Source: an uncultured SAR116 cluster alpha proteobacterium
GTDB lineage: Bacteria; Pseudomonadota; Alphaproteobacteria; Puniceispirillales; Marisalimonadaceae
Assembly (NCBI GenBank): GCA_902622875.1
Contig: CACNRW010000006.1
Location: 1-64,000 of the forward strand
Direction: 5' to 3'
Length of the DNA: 64,000 nucleotides
Positions 41,379-48,383 of this stretch are shown here, in pieces. Position numbers and translations under genes: made by a program. Under the pieces are notes generated by a model, which ran no database searches, was not told the DNA's origin, and was given only the letters and a program-made list of their open reading frames with translations. How positions within the stretch are numbered: the stretch's first letter is position 1; each line of letters opens with the position of its first letter.

Positions 41379-42308
41379 TTAATTAAATTTATTAATCCAG
41401 TTATCAACCAATCTTCTGGCGATAGAGTCAATCCTTGGTAACTTAAACCCCCCAGTGATGGAAGGATGTTGTAAAGTCTTTAATTCTTTAATTGAAAACC
41501 AATGGGCATCTTCTATTTCATTATAATCAATGTTCATCTTTTCACTAGTAGCTTGGGCAAAAAACCCTAACATTAATGAGGCAGGAAAAGGCCACGGTTG
41601 TGAATCAAAATATTCTATATTCCTAACTTTTACTCCAACTTCTTCAAATACTTCTCTTTCAAGAGCTTGTTCAAGACTTTCTCCAGGTTCAACAAAACCA
41701 GCAAGGGTACTGTACATTCCTTCTGGAAATCTAGGAGATCTTCCTAATAAAATCTTATCCTCAAAGGAAATTAGGGTGATTATAGCTGGATCAGTTCTTG
41801 GAAAGTGACTTTTACCACATTTGTCATTAGAACAAATTTTTACAAAACCACCATCTCTAGACATATTTTTAAATCCACATGAGCCACAAAATTGATGAGT
41901 ATTATGCCAAAAAAACATCCCATTAGTTAGCGCTAAAAAAGAGGCATCTATGTCATTCAATGAGGGTCCGTATTTTCTAAGATCTTCAACAATTACTTCA
42001 TTCTCTTTTAACCATAAATCTATATTAAGGTTTTGTTTACTTAAATCTAAACCTACGTAATTAGTGTCATTAGCCACACCCAAAAAAATTGGATTTTCAA
42101 TTTCTTTTGGAAAAAAAATTTTTAATTGATTGTTATTTAATTTTATTGCCTCAATATTTTCATTTCTTTCTTTAAAAAAATTTTTACCTCTATAATAGGG
42201 AATAAATTTTGTATTTTCATCAACCATAATTTTTTCAATTATTTTTTCGTTATTTCTGTAATCACATTGACGATTTATTTCAGAACTAGCGTAAAATGGT
42301 TGTTGCAT
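41379..42308 (-). CDS. nudC: NAD+ diphosphatase / decapping hydrolase NudC
   Basis: Nudix hydrolase that cleaves NAD(H) and removes NAD caps from RNA. The 309 residues hold an N-terminal domain, a four-cysteine zinc site (CGSCGFKNM and CSNDKCG), the Nudix box GFVEPGESLEQALEREVFEE continuing VGV, and the NudC-specific SQPWPFPASLMLGF segment. It ends near RRLVDNWINKF. It lies 23 nt upstream of the old yellow enzyme gene. Confidence 0.95.
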   Translation of the reverse strand: MQQPFYASSEINRQCDYRNNEKIIEKIMVDENTKFIPYYRGKNFFKERNENIEAIKLNNNQLKIFFPKEIENPIFLGVANDTNYVGLDLSKQNLNIDLWLKENEVIVEDLRKYGPSLNDIDASFLALTNGMFFWHNTHQFCGSCGFKNMSRDGGFVKICSNDKCGKSHFPRTDPAIITLISFEDKILLGRSPRFPEGMYSTLAGFVEPGESLEQALEREVFEEVGVKVRNIEYFDSQPWPFPASLMLGFFAQATSEKMNIDYNEIEDAHWFSIKELKTLQHPSITGGFKLPRIDSIARRLVDNWINKFN

Positions 42309-42497
42309 TGTATTACCTTTAATATGAGACTAATAATTCAATAATATAGTTTATAAACTGATTCTCTTAAACAAATTATACATAAAATTAGATGAAAAAA
42401 AATTAGGATAAAAAATTATATTTTTCAATTAGTTATATTTTTCTGTTGCTGTTACGAATAGTAAAAGGGATGATCGAATTATAACAAGGAATTTATA

Positions 42498-42908
42498 ATG
42501 ATAAAAATAAGTCGGATATCTTCACCTCTTAAAGACAAGGTTAAAAACCTAGAAACATGTTCACAACTAGATGGAGATGGTGTTTTTGAAGGTAAATATA
42601 ATACTTCTGGCTCTATCTTAATTAGGAATAAGTTTTTAGGCGAAGTATCAGCCGATCAAATAATAGTTGACGAAAAAGGCATTATTGAAGGTACTATAAA
42701 ATCGACTGAGCTTATTGTAAGTGGAAATGTGAGCGGTAAAATTAACTCAGATAGTATTGTTATAATGGAAAATGGTGCGATATCAGGGGATATAGTTTAT
42801 AAGCAAATAGCTGTATTTGAGGGTGGTGTCATAAACGTTGCCGGTATGAAGCAGGCAGAACAAAAAGAAGAAAAAGTTGTTGAAATAATGCACAAAGTAG
42901 CTGATTAG
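42498..42908 (+). CDS. Bactofilin (polymer-forming cytoskeletal protein)
   Basis: Cytoskeletal protein that self-assembles without nucleotides. The 136 residues contain the DUF583 beta-helix: repeated short strands such as GVFEGKYNTSGSILIRNKF, GEVSADQIIVDEKGIIEGTI and GKINSDSIVIMENGAISGDI. Short flexible ends flank it, with a Lys/Glu-rich tail. It has its own AAGGA site before the ATG and a 190-bp upstream gap. In relatives bactofilins position wall enzymes or shape the cell. It converges on the 62-residue gene with a 4-nt gap. Confidence 0.9.
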   Translation: MIKISRISSPLKDKVKNLETCSQLDGDGVFEGKYNTSGSILIRNKFLGEVSADQIIVDEKGIIEGTIKSTELIVSGNVSGKINSDSIVIMENGAISGDIVYKQIAVFEGGVINVAGMKQAEQKEEKVVEIMHKVAD

Positions 42909-42912
42909 TTAC

Positions 42913-43101
42913 TTAAGTTTTAACTACAAACTCTAGACCTGCCATTGATCCTACATAGAAATTTGGTTTTGTTTTTTTCAATTTTATTATAGTACCTGAA
43001 ACTTCTACATCAATACCATTTGGGTAAATTCTAATGATTTTACCGTCATTTTGAGTATCGTAGTCAGTACAATTAACCTTTACCTTTTGATCTAAATGCA
43101 T
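42913..43101 (-). CDS. Unrecognised 62-residue protein
   Basis: I do not recognise this family. It is a small, mostly beta protein with no membrane segment or signal peptide, reading like a KOW/SH3-type barrel (DGKIIRIYPNGIDVEVSGTI, then IKLKKTKPNFYVGSMAGLEF). A perfect AGGAGG lies six bases before the ATG (43108-43113), one of the best ribosome-binding sites in the window, so it is very likely translated. It precedes no obvious partner; DUF2237 lies 20 nt upstream in the same direction, suggesting a shared transcript. Confidence 0.75.
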   Translation of the reverse strand: MHLDQKVKVNCTDYDTQNDGKIIRIYPNGIDVEVSGTIIKLKKTKPNFYVGSMAGLEFVVKT

Positions 43102-43120
43102 AACTTACCTCCTACTAATT

Positions 43121-43525
43121 CTAAGCAGAATATTTTTTTAAATCGTCTAATTTTACCAATGAAAGAGTGGCTATATTAGTTGATTTTAATATAACTTTAG
43201 GAGCTTTACCTGCTTCAAATGCTTCTTGCCACCTTGAGGCACAAAGACACCAACTGTCACCTTCAGTTAATCCTTTAAAATTATATTCAGGTATAGGTGT
43301 GCTTAGATCATTACCAACTGATTTTGAAAAAGATAAAAAATTCTTTGTCATTATACAACAAACTGTATGGAGTCCTAAATCATCTGGGCCTGTGTTACAA
43401 CAGTTATCTCTGTAAAACCCAGTAATTATATCAGATCTGTTATTAGAAAGCTTGCAAGGCTCAAGATCACTTCCTAGAACATTTAATTGCTTATTATTTC
43501 CACCGCCATGAGAAAAACCGTCCAT
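43121..43525 (-). CDS. DUF2237 family protein
   Basis: Small cysteine-rich protein of unknown function, 134 residues. It matches the DUF2237 pattern: NVLGSDLEPC near the start, TGFYRDNCCNTGPDDLGLHT with paired cysteines, VCCIMTKNFLSFSKSVGNDL, and GDSWCLCASRWQEAFEAGKA with PKVILKST following. GGAGAG precedes the ATG. It lies 2 nt upstream of the neighbouring gene boundary of plsC, in the same direction. Confidence 0.88.
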   Translation of the reverse strand: MDGFSHGGGNNKQLNVLGSDLEPCKLSNNRSDIITGFYRDNCCNTGPDDLGLHTVCCIMTKNFLSFSKSVGNDLSTPIPEYNFKGLTEGDSWCLCASRWQEAFEAGKAPKVILKSTNIATLSLVKLDDLKKYSA

Positions 43526-43527
43526 TA

Positions 43528-44265
43528 TTAACTCTCCAATTTTATTAATTCGTTTGAACTATTTTCAATGATAGTCTCTAATTTTTTTAAAAATTCTATT
43601 TTTGACAAACCTGGTTGTATCTCAGGAAGAATTTTTATAGTAATAGATTTTGATTTAAGCCTACTAGGATATTTGATAAAACTATTTTTGGGCCATAATA
43701 AACCAGCATTATGAGCAACTGGAACTACTGAAACTTTAGTTTGTGAGTATAAAAAAAATACTCCAGGAAGATATGGTTTTTCCTTAGTAGAAACGCCAGG
43801 TGACACCCTAGTACCTTGAGGAAAAATCATCATTGACCGTTTTTCTTTTACTGCTCGCTTAGCTTTTTTTCCCATTTTTTTTAATGCGTTTATACCTTGA
43901 TCTCTTGTGATTGGAATAGCCCCAGATCTTAAAAAATATAAACCAATTACAGGTAAAAAAATCAAAGCTTTTTTTAAAACTATTGATGGCATTGAGAAAA
44001 GGTCCGTACAAAAAATAGTTTCCCAAGCAGATTGATGCTTGATAGCATATATAACAACTTTATTTTTTGAAGGAATTTTACCAATTACTCTAATATCAGT
44101 ATTTAGCCACCATTTCATTCCTTTAGTCATTATAAGACACCAAATCCTATTAACAAAAATAACAACTGGTCTTGGAAATAAAAGACATGGCAAACATATT
44201 GTGACTAAAATACTAGTCCCAATGTAGAATTGAATATTAAATAAAAAAGATCTTAAAAGATTCAT
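43528..44265 (-). CDS. plsC: 1-acyl-sn-glycerol-3-phosphate acyltransferase (PlsC-like)
   Basis: Membrane enzyme adding the second acyl chain to lysophosphatidate in phospholipid synthesis. The 245 residues hold an N-terminal membrane segment (about 9-35), the catalytic block I as KHQSAWETIF (HX4E instead of the common HX4D), and block III FPQGTRVSPG. A conserved VPVAHNAGLLW block follows. It lies between tusA-like and DUF2237 genes, all in one direction. Whether its substrate is lysophosphatidate or another acyl acceptor is inferred from family only. Confidence 0.87.
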   Translation of the reverse strand: MNLLRSFLFNIQFYIGTSILVTICLPCLLFPRPVVIFVNRIWCLIMTKGMKWWLNTDIRVIGKIPSKNKVVIYAIKHQSAWETIFCTDLFSMPSIVLKKALIFLPVIGLYFLRSGAIPITRDQGINALKKMGKKAKRAVKEKRSMMIFPQGTRVSPGVSTKEKPYLPGVFFLYSQTKVSVVPVAHNAGLLWPKNSFIKYPSRLKSKSITIKILPEIQPGLSKIEFLKKLETIIENSSNELIKLES

Positions 44266-44289
44266 ATTACTTTATCAAAAACTCTAAAA

Positions 44290-44511
44290 TTATATCTTAG
44301 AAAGAGTAAAATAGTGTTTACCTGTTTCTAAACTTTTTATTGAAATATCATATCCTGCATTTTCAGAAAAATGAGAGAAATCAATAGGACTAGCAGGGTC
44401 ATCCGAAATAAATATAACAGTTTTACCTTTATCTAAATTTTTTAATACCCTTTTTGCTTTTAAAACGGGTAGTGGACACTTTAATCCAGTGAAATCATAT
44501 TCTTCTATCAA
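44290..44511 (-). CDS. tusA: Sulfurtransferase TusA-like protein
   Basis: Small sulfur carrier of 73 residues. The active cysteine is in FTGLKCPLPVLKAKRVLK (CPxP motif), followed by the short alpha/beta fold (GKTVIFISDDPASPIDFSHF). The start is a TTG at 44511, with GGAG eight bases upstream. In E. coli TusA passes sulfur to tRNA 2-thiouridine and molybdopterin. With no partner genes here the pathway is not shown. It lies upstream of plsC. Confidence 0.88.
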   Translation of the reverse strand: MIEEYDFTGLKCPLPVLKAKRVLKNLDKGKTVIFISDDPASPIDFSHFSENAGYDISIKSLETGKHYFTLSKI

Positions 44512-44621
44512 AAAGTTACTCCCTAGAATTGATACTAATATAGAAATTTATACATATTTACAGTACTAATCCAATTTAATTTTACTTGAATGCCATGAAT
44601 CTTAAATGTAATAGGTGATAT

Positions 44622-45341
44622 ATGAGTATATGGGGTAAAATTATTGGTGGAACAACAGGTTTTGCATTAGGAGGTCCTTTAGGAGCATTCTTGGGTGGTG
44701 TTGCAGGCCATGCTATTGACAAAATTAAGACTGTGCAAAAATTACCTGAAGAGATAGCACTGAAACAAATTGGTTTTACAATCGGTGTCATTGTTCTATC
44801 AGCTAAAATGGCAAAAGCAGACGGTACAGTAACTGCAGAGGAAATATACGCTTTTAAAGAAAAAATAAATGTACCAGAAAATGAAATTAAAAACGTAGCC
44901 AAATTATGGGATCAAGCAAAAAAAACAACAGATGGCTTTGAAGTTTATGCTAAACAAATCAGTGACTTATTAGAAAAGAATTCTTCAGTATTAGAAGAAT
45001 TACTTAAACTTCTTATTATTATTGCCCAAGCTGATGGTAAAATTACAATTCCAGAAGTTAACTATTTGAAGAAAGTTGGGGATATTTTTGGTTTTTCAAA
45101 TAAAGATTTTGAAAGAATATATTCATCAAGATCAGGTGTTGATTCTGACCCTTATCAAATCTTAGGAGTCTCACCAAATACCCCGACTGAGGAAATTAAA
45201 CAAAAATGGAAAAGGCTTGCTTTCAATCACCATCCAGATCGATTGATTTCACAGGGTATCCCAGAAGATCTCATACAAAAAAGCACCTCACGACTTAAGG
45301 AAATTAATAATGCGTGGGATACTATCCAAAACCAGAGATAA
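44622..45341 (+). CDS. TerB- and J-domain protein (DjlA-like co-chaperone)
   Basis: Predicted DnaK co-chaperone of 239 residues. The N terminus is a glycine-rich, possibly membrane-associated zipper (FALGGPLGAFLGGVAGHAID). Residues about 45-165 form a TerB-like helical domain (AKMAKADGTVTAEEIYAFKE, then AQADGKITIPEVNYLKKVGD). The C terminus is a J domain (DPYQILGVSPNTPTEEIKQK) with the HPD motif in NHHPDR. AGGTG lies six bases before the ATG. This layout matches DjlA, but the N-terminal segment is not a clear transmembrane helix. Confidence 0.88.
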   Translation: MSIWGKIIGGTTGFALGGPLGAFLGGVAGHAIDKIKTVQKLPEEIALKQIGFTIGVIVLSAKMAKADGTVTAEEIYAFKEKINVPENEIKNVAKLWDQAKKTTDGFEVYAKQISDLLEKNSSVLEELLKLLIIIAQADGKITIPEVNYLKKVGDIFGFSNKDFERIYSSRSGVDSDPYQILGVSPNTPTEEIKQKWKRLAFNHHPDRLISQGIPEDLIQKSTSRLKEINNAWDTIQNQR

Positions 45342-45351
45342 TTTTATAAAA

Positions 45352-46092
45352 ATGTCTAAACCATTAATTACAATTCAAAACTTAAAAATTTCACGATCAA
45401 ATAAAATACTATTAAATAATGTTAATATCTCAATTCATGAGTATAAACGAATTATTTTAGTTGGTAAAAATGGATGTGGTAAAAGTTCACTTTTAAAAAC
45501 TTTTATAAGGACTGAAGAAGTTGATAATGGAATCATTTAGTTTACACCAAATCTTAAATTGTTTTATTTTGAACAAGATCCACCTGAACCCTCTATTAAT
45601 AATCTTGTTGATTTTTTTTATAAAAGATATTGAATTTCCAAATTTATCTAAAGTTAATGATATTATTGAACAATTAAACCTCAAAAACATTAACTACAAA
45701 AAAAGACTTTCTGGAGGGGAAATTCGTAAAATATATATTGCAAAATCTATTCTAAGTGAATCTGATATTCTTCTTTTAGATGAGCCTACTAATCATATAG
45801 ACTTACCCGCAATAGATTGGCTTGAAAGAAAACTATTATATCTTAAAGAACTATGGTTATTATCAGTCATGATCAAGAATTGAATAAAAATAAATCTAAC
45901 AATAAATTTAATAAGAAAAAAAAGCTTCCATTTAAAGATGCCTATGAGTTAAAAATACTTCTTAAAAAGATTGAAAAAAAGGAAAAAGAGCTCTTACAGT
46001 TGCAAATTCTTTTACTTAAAAAAAATTTATCTTTGGCTGAAGATCAATGGCTTCAATTACAAATTAGAAATGATGAAATTAGTAAACAATGA
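45352..46092 (+). pseudogene. Decayed ABC-F ATPase (Uup-like), with stop, frameshifts and internal deletion
   Basis: The first frame gives 62 residues (MSKPLITIQNLKISRSNKIL..., Walker A GKNGCGKSS), then an in-frame TAG at 45538 and a TGA at 45631. The signature LSGGEIRKIYIAKSILSESD and Walker B ILLLDEPTNHIDLPAIDWLE are encoded in another frame (about 45640-45846). The first frame resumes at VIISHDQEL (about 45853) and ends in a Lys-rich coiled coil like the Uup C terminus (FKDAYELKILLKKIEKKEKE). The second ATPase domain, some 300 or more residues, is missing. No functional product is expected. Confidence 0.85.
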
Positions 46093-46109
46093 AATTAGTT
46101 AATTATTTG

Positions 46110-46137
46110 TTGACCTAAGATTTAAAAATTATACCTT
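46110..46137 (+). promoter_or_regulatory. Probable rnpB promoter
   Basis: TTGACC at 46110-46115 and TACCTT at 46132-46137 are separated by 16 bp. A start about 8 nt after the -10 falls at 46145, the 5' end deduced for RNase P RNA from its terminal helix. The -35 is strong and the -10 weak. Confidence 0.5.
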
Positions 46138-46144
46138 ATTAAGG

Positions 46145-46482
46145 TCAGAGAGCAAAGTAGTTGCTTTTTAAAGAGGAAAGTCCGGGCTCCATAGAAATAA
46201 GGTGCTGGATAACATCCAGCAGGGGCAACCCTAGGGAAAGTGCCACAGAAAATATACCGCCATTTTTGGTAAGGGTGAAATGGTGTGGTAAGAGCTCACC
46301 GTATTCCTAGTAATAGGAATAGCTTGGTAAACCCCACCTGGAGCAAGACCAAATAGAAGAAACAGTTATTGTATTTCTACGAAGTTTCTTGGGTAGGTCG
46401 CTAGAAGAATTTGGTAACAAATTTTCAAGATTAATAACTACAATCAAAATTTTGATACAAAACCCGGCTTATTGCTCTCTGA
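46145..46482 (+). ncRNA. rnpB: RNase P RNA component, bacterial type A
   Basis: Catalytic RNA that trims tRNA 5' leaders. The terminal helix P1 is given by TCAGAGAGCA (46145-46154) and TGCTCTCTGA (46473-46482), perfectly complementary. The conserved core strings GAGGAAAGTCCGGGCTCC near the 5' end, GGGCAACCCTAGGGAAAGTG and CCACAGAAA in the middle, and AAAACCCGGCTTA near the 3' end are those of alphaproteobacterial RNase P. The length is about 338 nt. It lies between a decayed gene and mraZ. Confidence 0.95.
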
Positions 46483-46538
46483 TAGTTTTATAAAAGTAAA
46501 AATTTAATAAATATCATACTATAAAACTAACATAATTT

Positions 46539-46573
46539 CCCATTGACTCCCATAATTTCCCATGTTATCCCAT
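46539..46573 (+). promoter_or_regulatory. MraZ operator: four CCCAT boxes at 10-bp spacing
   Basis: CCCAT occurs at 46539, 46549, 46559 and 46569, i.e. four direct repeats each separated by five variable bases (read on the other strand, ATGGG). MraZ of other bacteria binds direct TGGGN repeats with the same 10-bp period upstream of its own gene and represses the dcw cluster. A TTGACT at 46543-46548 lies inside the array and could be a -35 element, with a weak TATCCC 17 bp downstream, which would place the boxes right on the promoter. Confidence 0.85.
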
Positions 46574-46672
46574 AATATTAATAATATTAACCATTTAGGT
46601 GTCAATCTTTACTCAATTAAAAGTTTAGGTCCTAAGCATATATATTATTTACAACTTGAGGTTTTAATATCA

Positions 46673-47119
46673 ATGTTTTTGTCAACTTCACATAATAAGA
46701 TTGATTTAAAATGCAGAGTGTCTATACCAGCATCTTTCAGAATGTATCTTGAAAAATTGAATGAGCCTCTAATACTATTTAAAAGTCTCCAATTACCATG
46801 TATTGAAGGCACCACTTTCGCAAGAATGAAAAGGTACATCAATGCTATAGATGAATTAGATGCGTTGTCAGACGATGCTTTTGTTTTAAGAATGATGATG
46901 GCAGACTCTTTTGAAATAAAATTTGATGTAAATGGCAGGGTAGTAATTCCAGATATTCTAATGAACTTTGCAAACCTTACTAATGAAGCAGTATTTATGG
47001 GTATTGGTGAATCTTTTTATATTTGGTCTCCATCAGAGTATCAAATTCAATACAATAAATCACAAAAAATTCTTAACGAAAAAGGACCCCCAAAATTAAT
47101 TTTAAAAAAGAATGAATAG
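46673..47119 (+). CDS. mraZ: Transcriptional regulator MraZ
   Basis: DNA-binding repressor of the division/cell-wall cluster, 148 residues, with two SpoVT/AbrB-like swapped-hairpin domains. The start ATG at 46673 gives MFLSTSHNKIDLKCRVSIPA, the family N terminus, and the second repeat is FEIKFDVNGRVVIPDILMNF. An earlier in-frame ATG at 46562 lies within the operator boxes and is rejected. It is the first gene of the cluster and probably controls its own promoter. Confidence 0.93.
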   Translation: MFLSTSHNKIDLKCRVSIPASFRMYLEKLNEPLILFKSLQLPCIEGTTFARMKRYINAIDELDALSDDAFVLRMMMADSFEIKFDVNGRVVIPDILMNFANLTNEAVFMGIGESFYIWSPSEYQIQYNKSQKILNEKGPPKLILKKNE

Positions 47120-47127
47120 TTATAAAA

Positions 47128-48081
47128 ATGTTTTATGTACCTCAACACATTCCTGTTTTGCTAGATGAAGTAATAAATGCCTTATCTATAAGGGATAATG
47201 AATTCTACGTTGACGCAACTTTTGGATTGGGTGGATATACTAAAGCCATTTTAAATAAAAAAAATTGTAAAGTTGTTGCCATTGACAGAGATCCAGAGGC
47301 AAAAACTTTTGCAGAAAAAGTTAATATGAATTTTAAAAAAAGATTTTTTTTTAAGAATGGAAGATTCTCACAATTAGTTAAAATTTTAGATGAATTCAAA
47401 ATTAAAAATGTTGCTGGTGTAGTCTTTGATTTAGGTGTTTCAAGTCCTCAATTTGATCAAAAGCATAGAGGATTTTCTCTAAAATTTGATGGACCTCTTG
47501 ATATGAGAATGTCTTATGAAGGTCCCACTGCAGAAGACTTCATAAACCAAGTTGAAGAAAATACTCTCGCTAACATCATTTATGAATTGGGTGATGAATT
47601 TTTTTCAAAAAGAATAGCTAGAAACATAATTCTTGCAAGATCAATTAATAGCATAAAAACAACAGGACAACTGGCAAATATAATAAGAAATTCAATACCT
47701 AAAACAAATAAAAAAATAGATTCAGCTACTAAAACTTTTCAAGCAATTCGTATATATCTAAACGACGAAATATCTGAGTTGGAACATGGATTAATTGCTG
47801 CTGAGAAAATGCTCAAGCCTGAAGGTATTTTAGCTGCAGTATCGTTTCATTCAATAGAAGATAGAATAATAAAAAAATTTTTTTTAAAATGTGCAAAAAA
47901 AGAAAATTATTCGCGACACCATCCTGAATCTCTCCATAATGACAATAGCTTAGAAATCATTACTAAAAAACCAATTTTACCATCTGAGGCTGAAATAAAA
48001 AATAACAATCGATCTCGATCAGCTAAGTTGCGTGTTGCAAAAAGAACAGTTTCCCCATCATCTTTTAGAGAAAATAAATGA
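47128..48081 (+). CDS. rsmH: 16S rRNA (cytosine-1402 N4)-methyltransferase RsmH (MraW)
   Basis: SAM-dependent methyltransferase acting on C1402 in the decoding centre of 16S rRNA. The 317 residues begin with the family motif HIPVLLDEVINAL, the SAM loop DATFGLGGYTKAIL, then GVVFDLGVSSPQFDQKHRGF and DGPLDMRMSYEGPTA. FHSIEDRIIKKFF lies near the C terminus, which is lysine- and arginine-rich. It lies between mraZ (8-nt gap) and ftsL (overlap of 4 nt). Confidence 0.97.
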   Translation: MFYVPQHIPVLLDEVINALSIRDNEFYVDATFGLGGYTKAILNKKNCKVVAIDRDPEAKTFAEKVNMNFKKRFFFKNGRFSQLVKILDEFKIKNVAGVVFDLGVSSPQFDQKHRGFSLKFDGPLDMRMSYEGPTAEDFINQVEENTLANIIYELGDEFFSKRIARNIILARSINSIKTTGQLANIIRNSIPKTNKKIDSATKTFQAIRIYLNDEISELEHGLIAAEKMLKPEGILAAVSFHSIEDRIIKKFFLKCAKKENYSRHHPESLHNDNSLEIITKKPILPSEAEIKNNNRSRSAKLRVAKRTVSPSSFRENK

Positions 48082-48383
48082 TTAGATATCCATCTTTTAT
48101 AATTGTTTTTTTAATAATATTTGTAGCTATTTCATTATACCAAATTAAATATTTTATTACTCAAAAAGAATTGGAACTGACTTCTATTAATAAAAAAATA
48201 ACAAGTGCACAAGCTGACCTTAACATTTTAAAAGCAGAGCTCAGTTATTTAAAGCGTCCAAATAGAATAGAAAAAATAGCTAAAAATAAATTAAAATTAA
48301 AAGAAATTTCTGCAATTGATATCTGGGATCTACAACACCTGGTAGATGTTACACAATCAATGGCTAAAGGTTATGCTAAATGA
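48078..48383 (+). CDS. ftsL: Cell division protein FtsL-like
   Basis: Single-pass membrane protein of the divisome. The 101 residues have a short N-terminal cytoplasmic stretch, one membrane helix (IIVFLIIFVAISLYQI, about 8-25) and a periplasmic coiled coil (about 28-75, LTSINKKITSAQADLNILKA). Sequence conservation is low in this family, so the call rests on topology, length and place between rsmH and ftsI, overlapping both by 4 nt. Confidence 0.85.
   Translation: MIRYPSFIIVFLIIFVAISLYQIKYFITQKELELTSINKKITSAQADLNILKAELSYLKRPNRIEKIAKNKLKLKEISAIDIWDLQHLVDVTQSMAKGYAK

Noticed and set aside
46562-46672. N-terminal extension of mraZ from the ATG at 46562
   Set aside because: The extra 37 residues are unlike MraZ, and their coding sequence starts inside the four-box operator.
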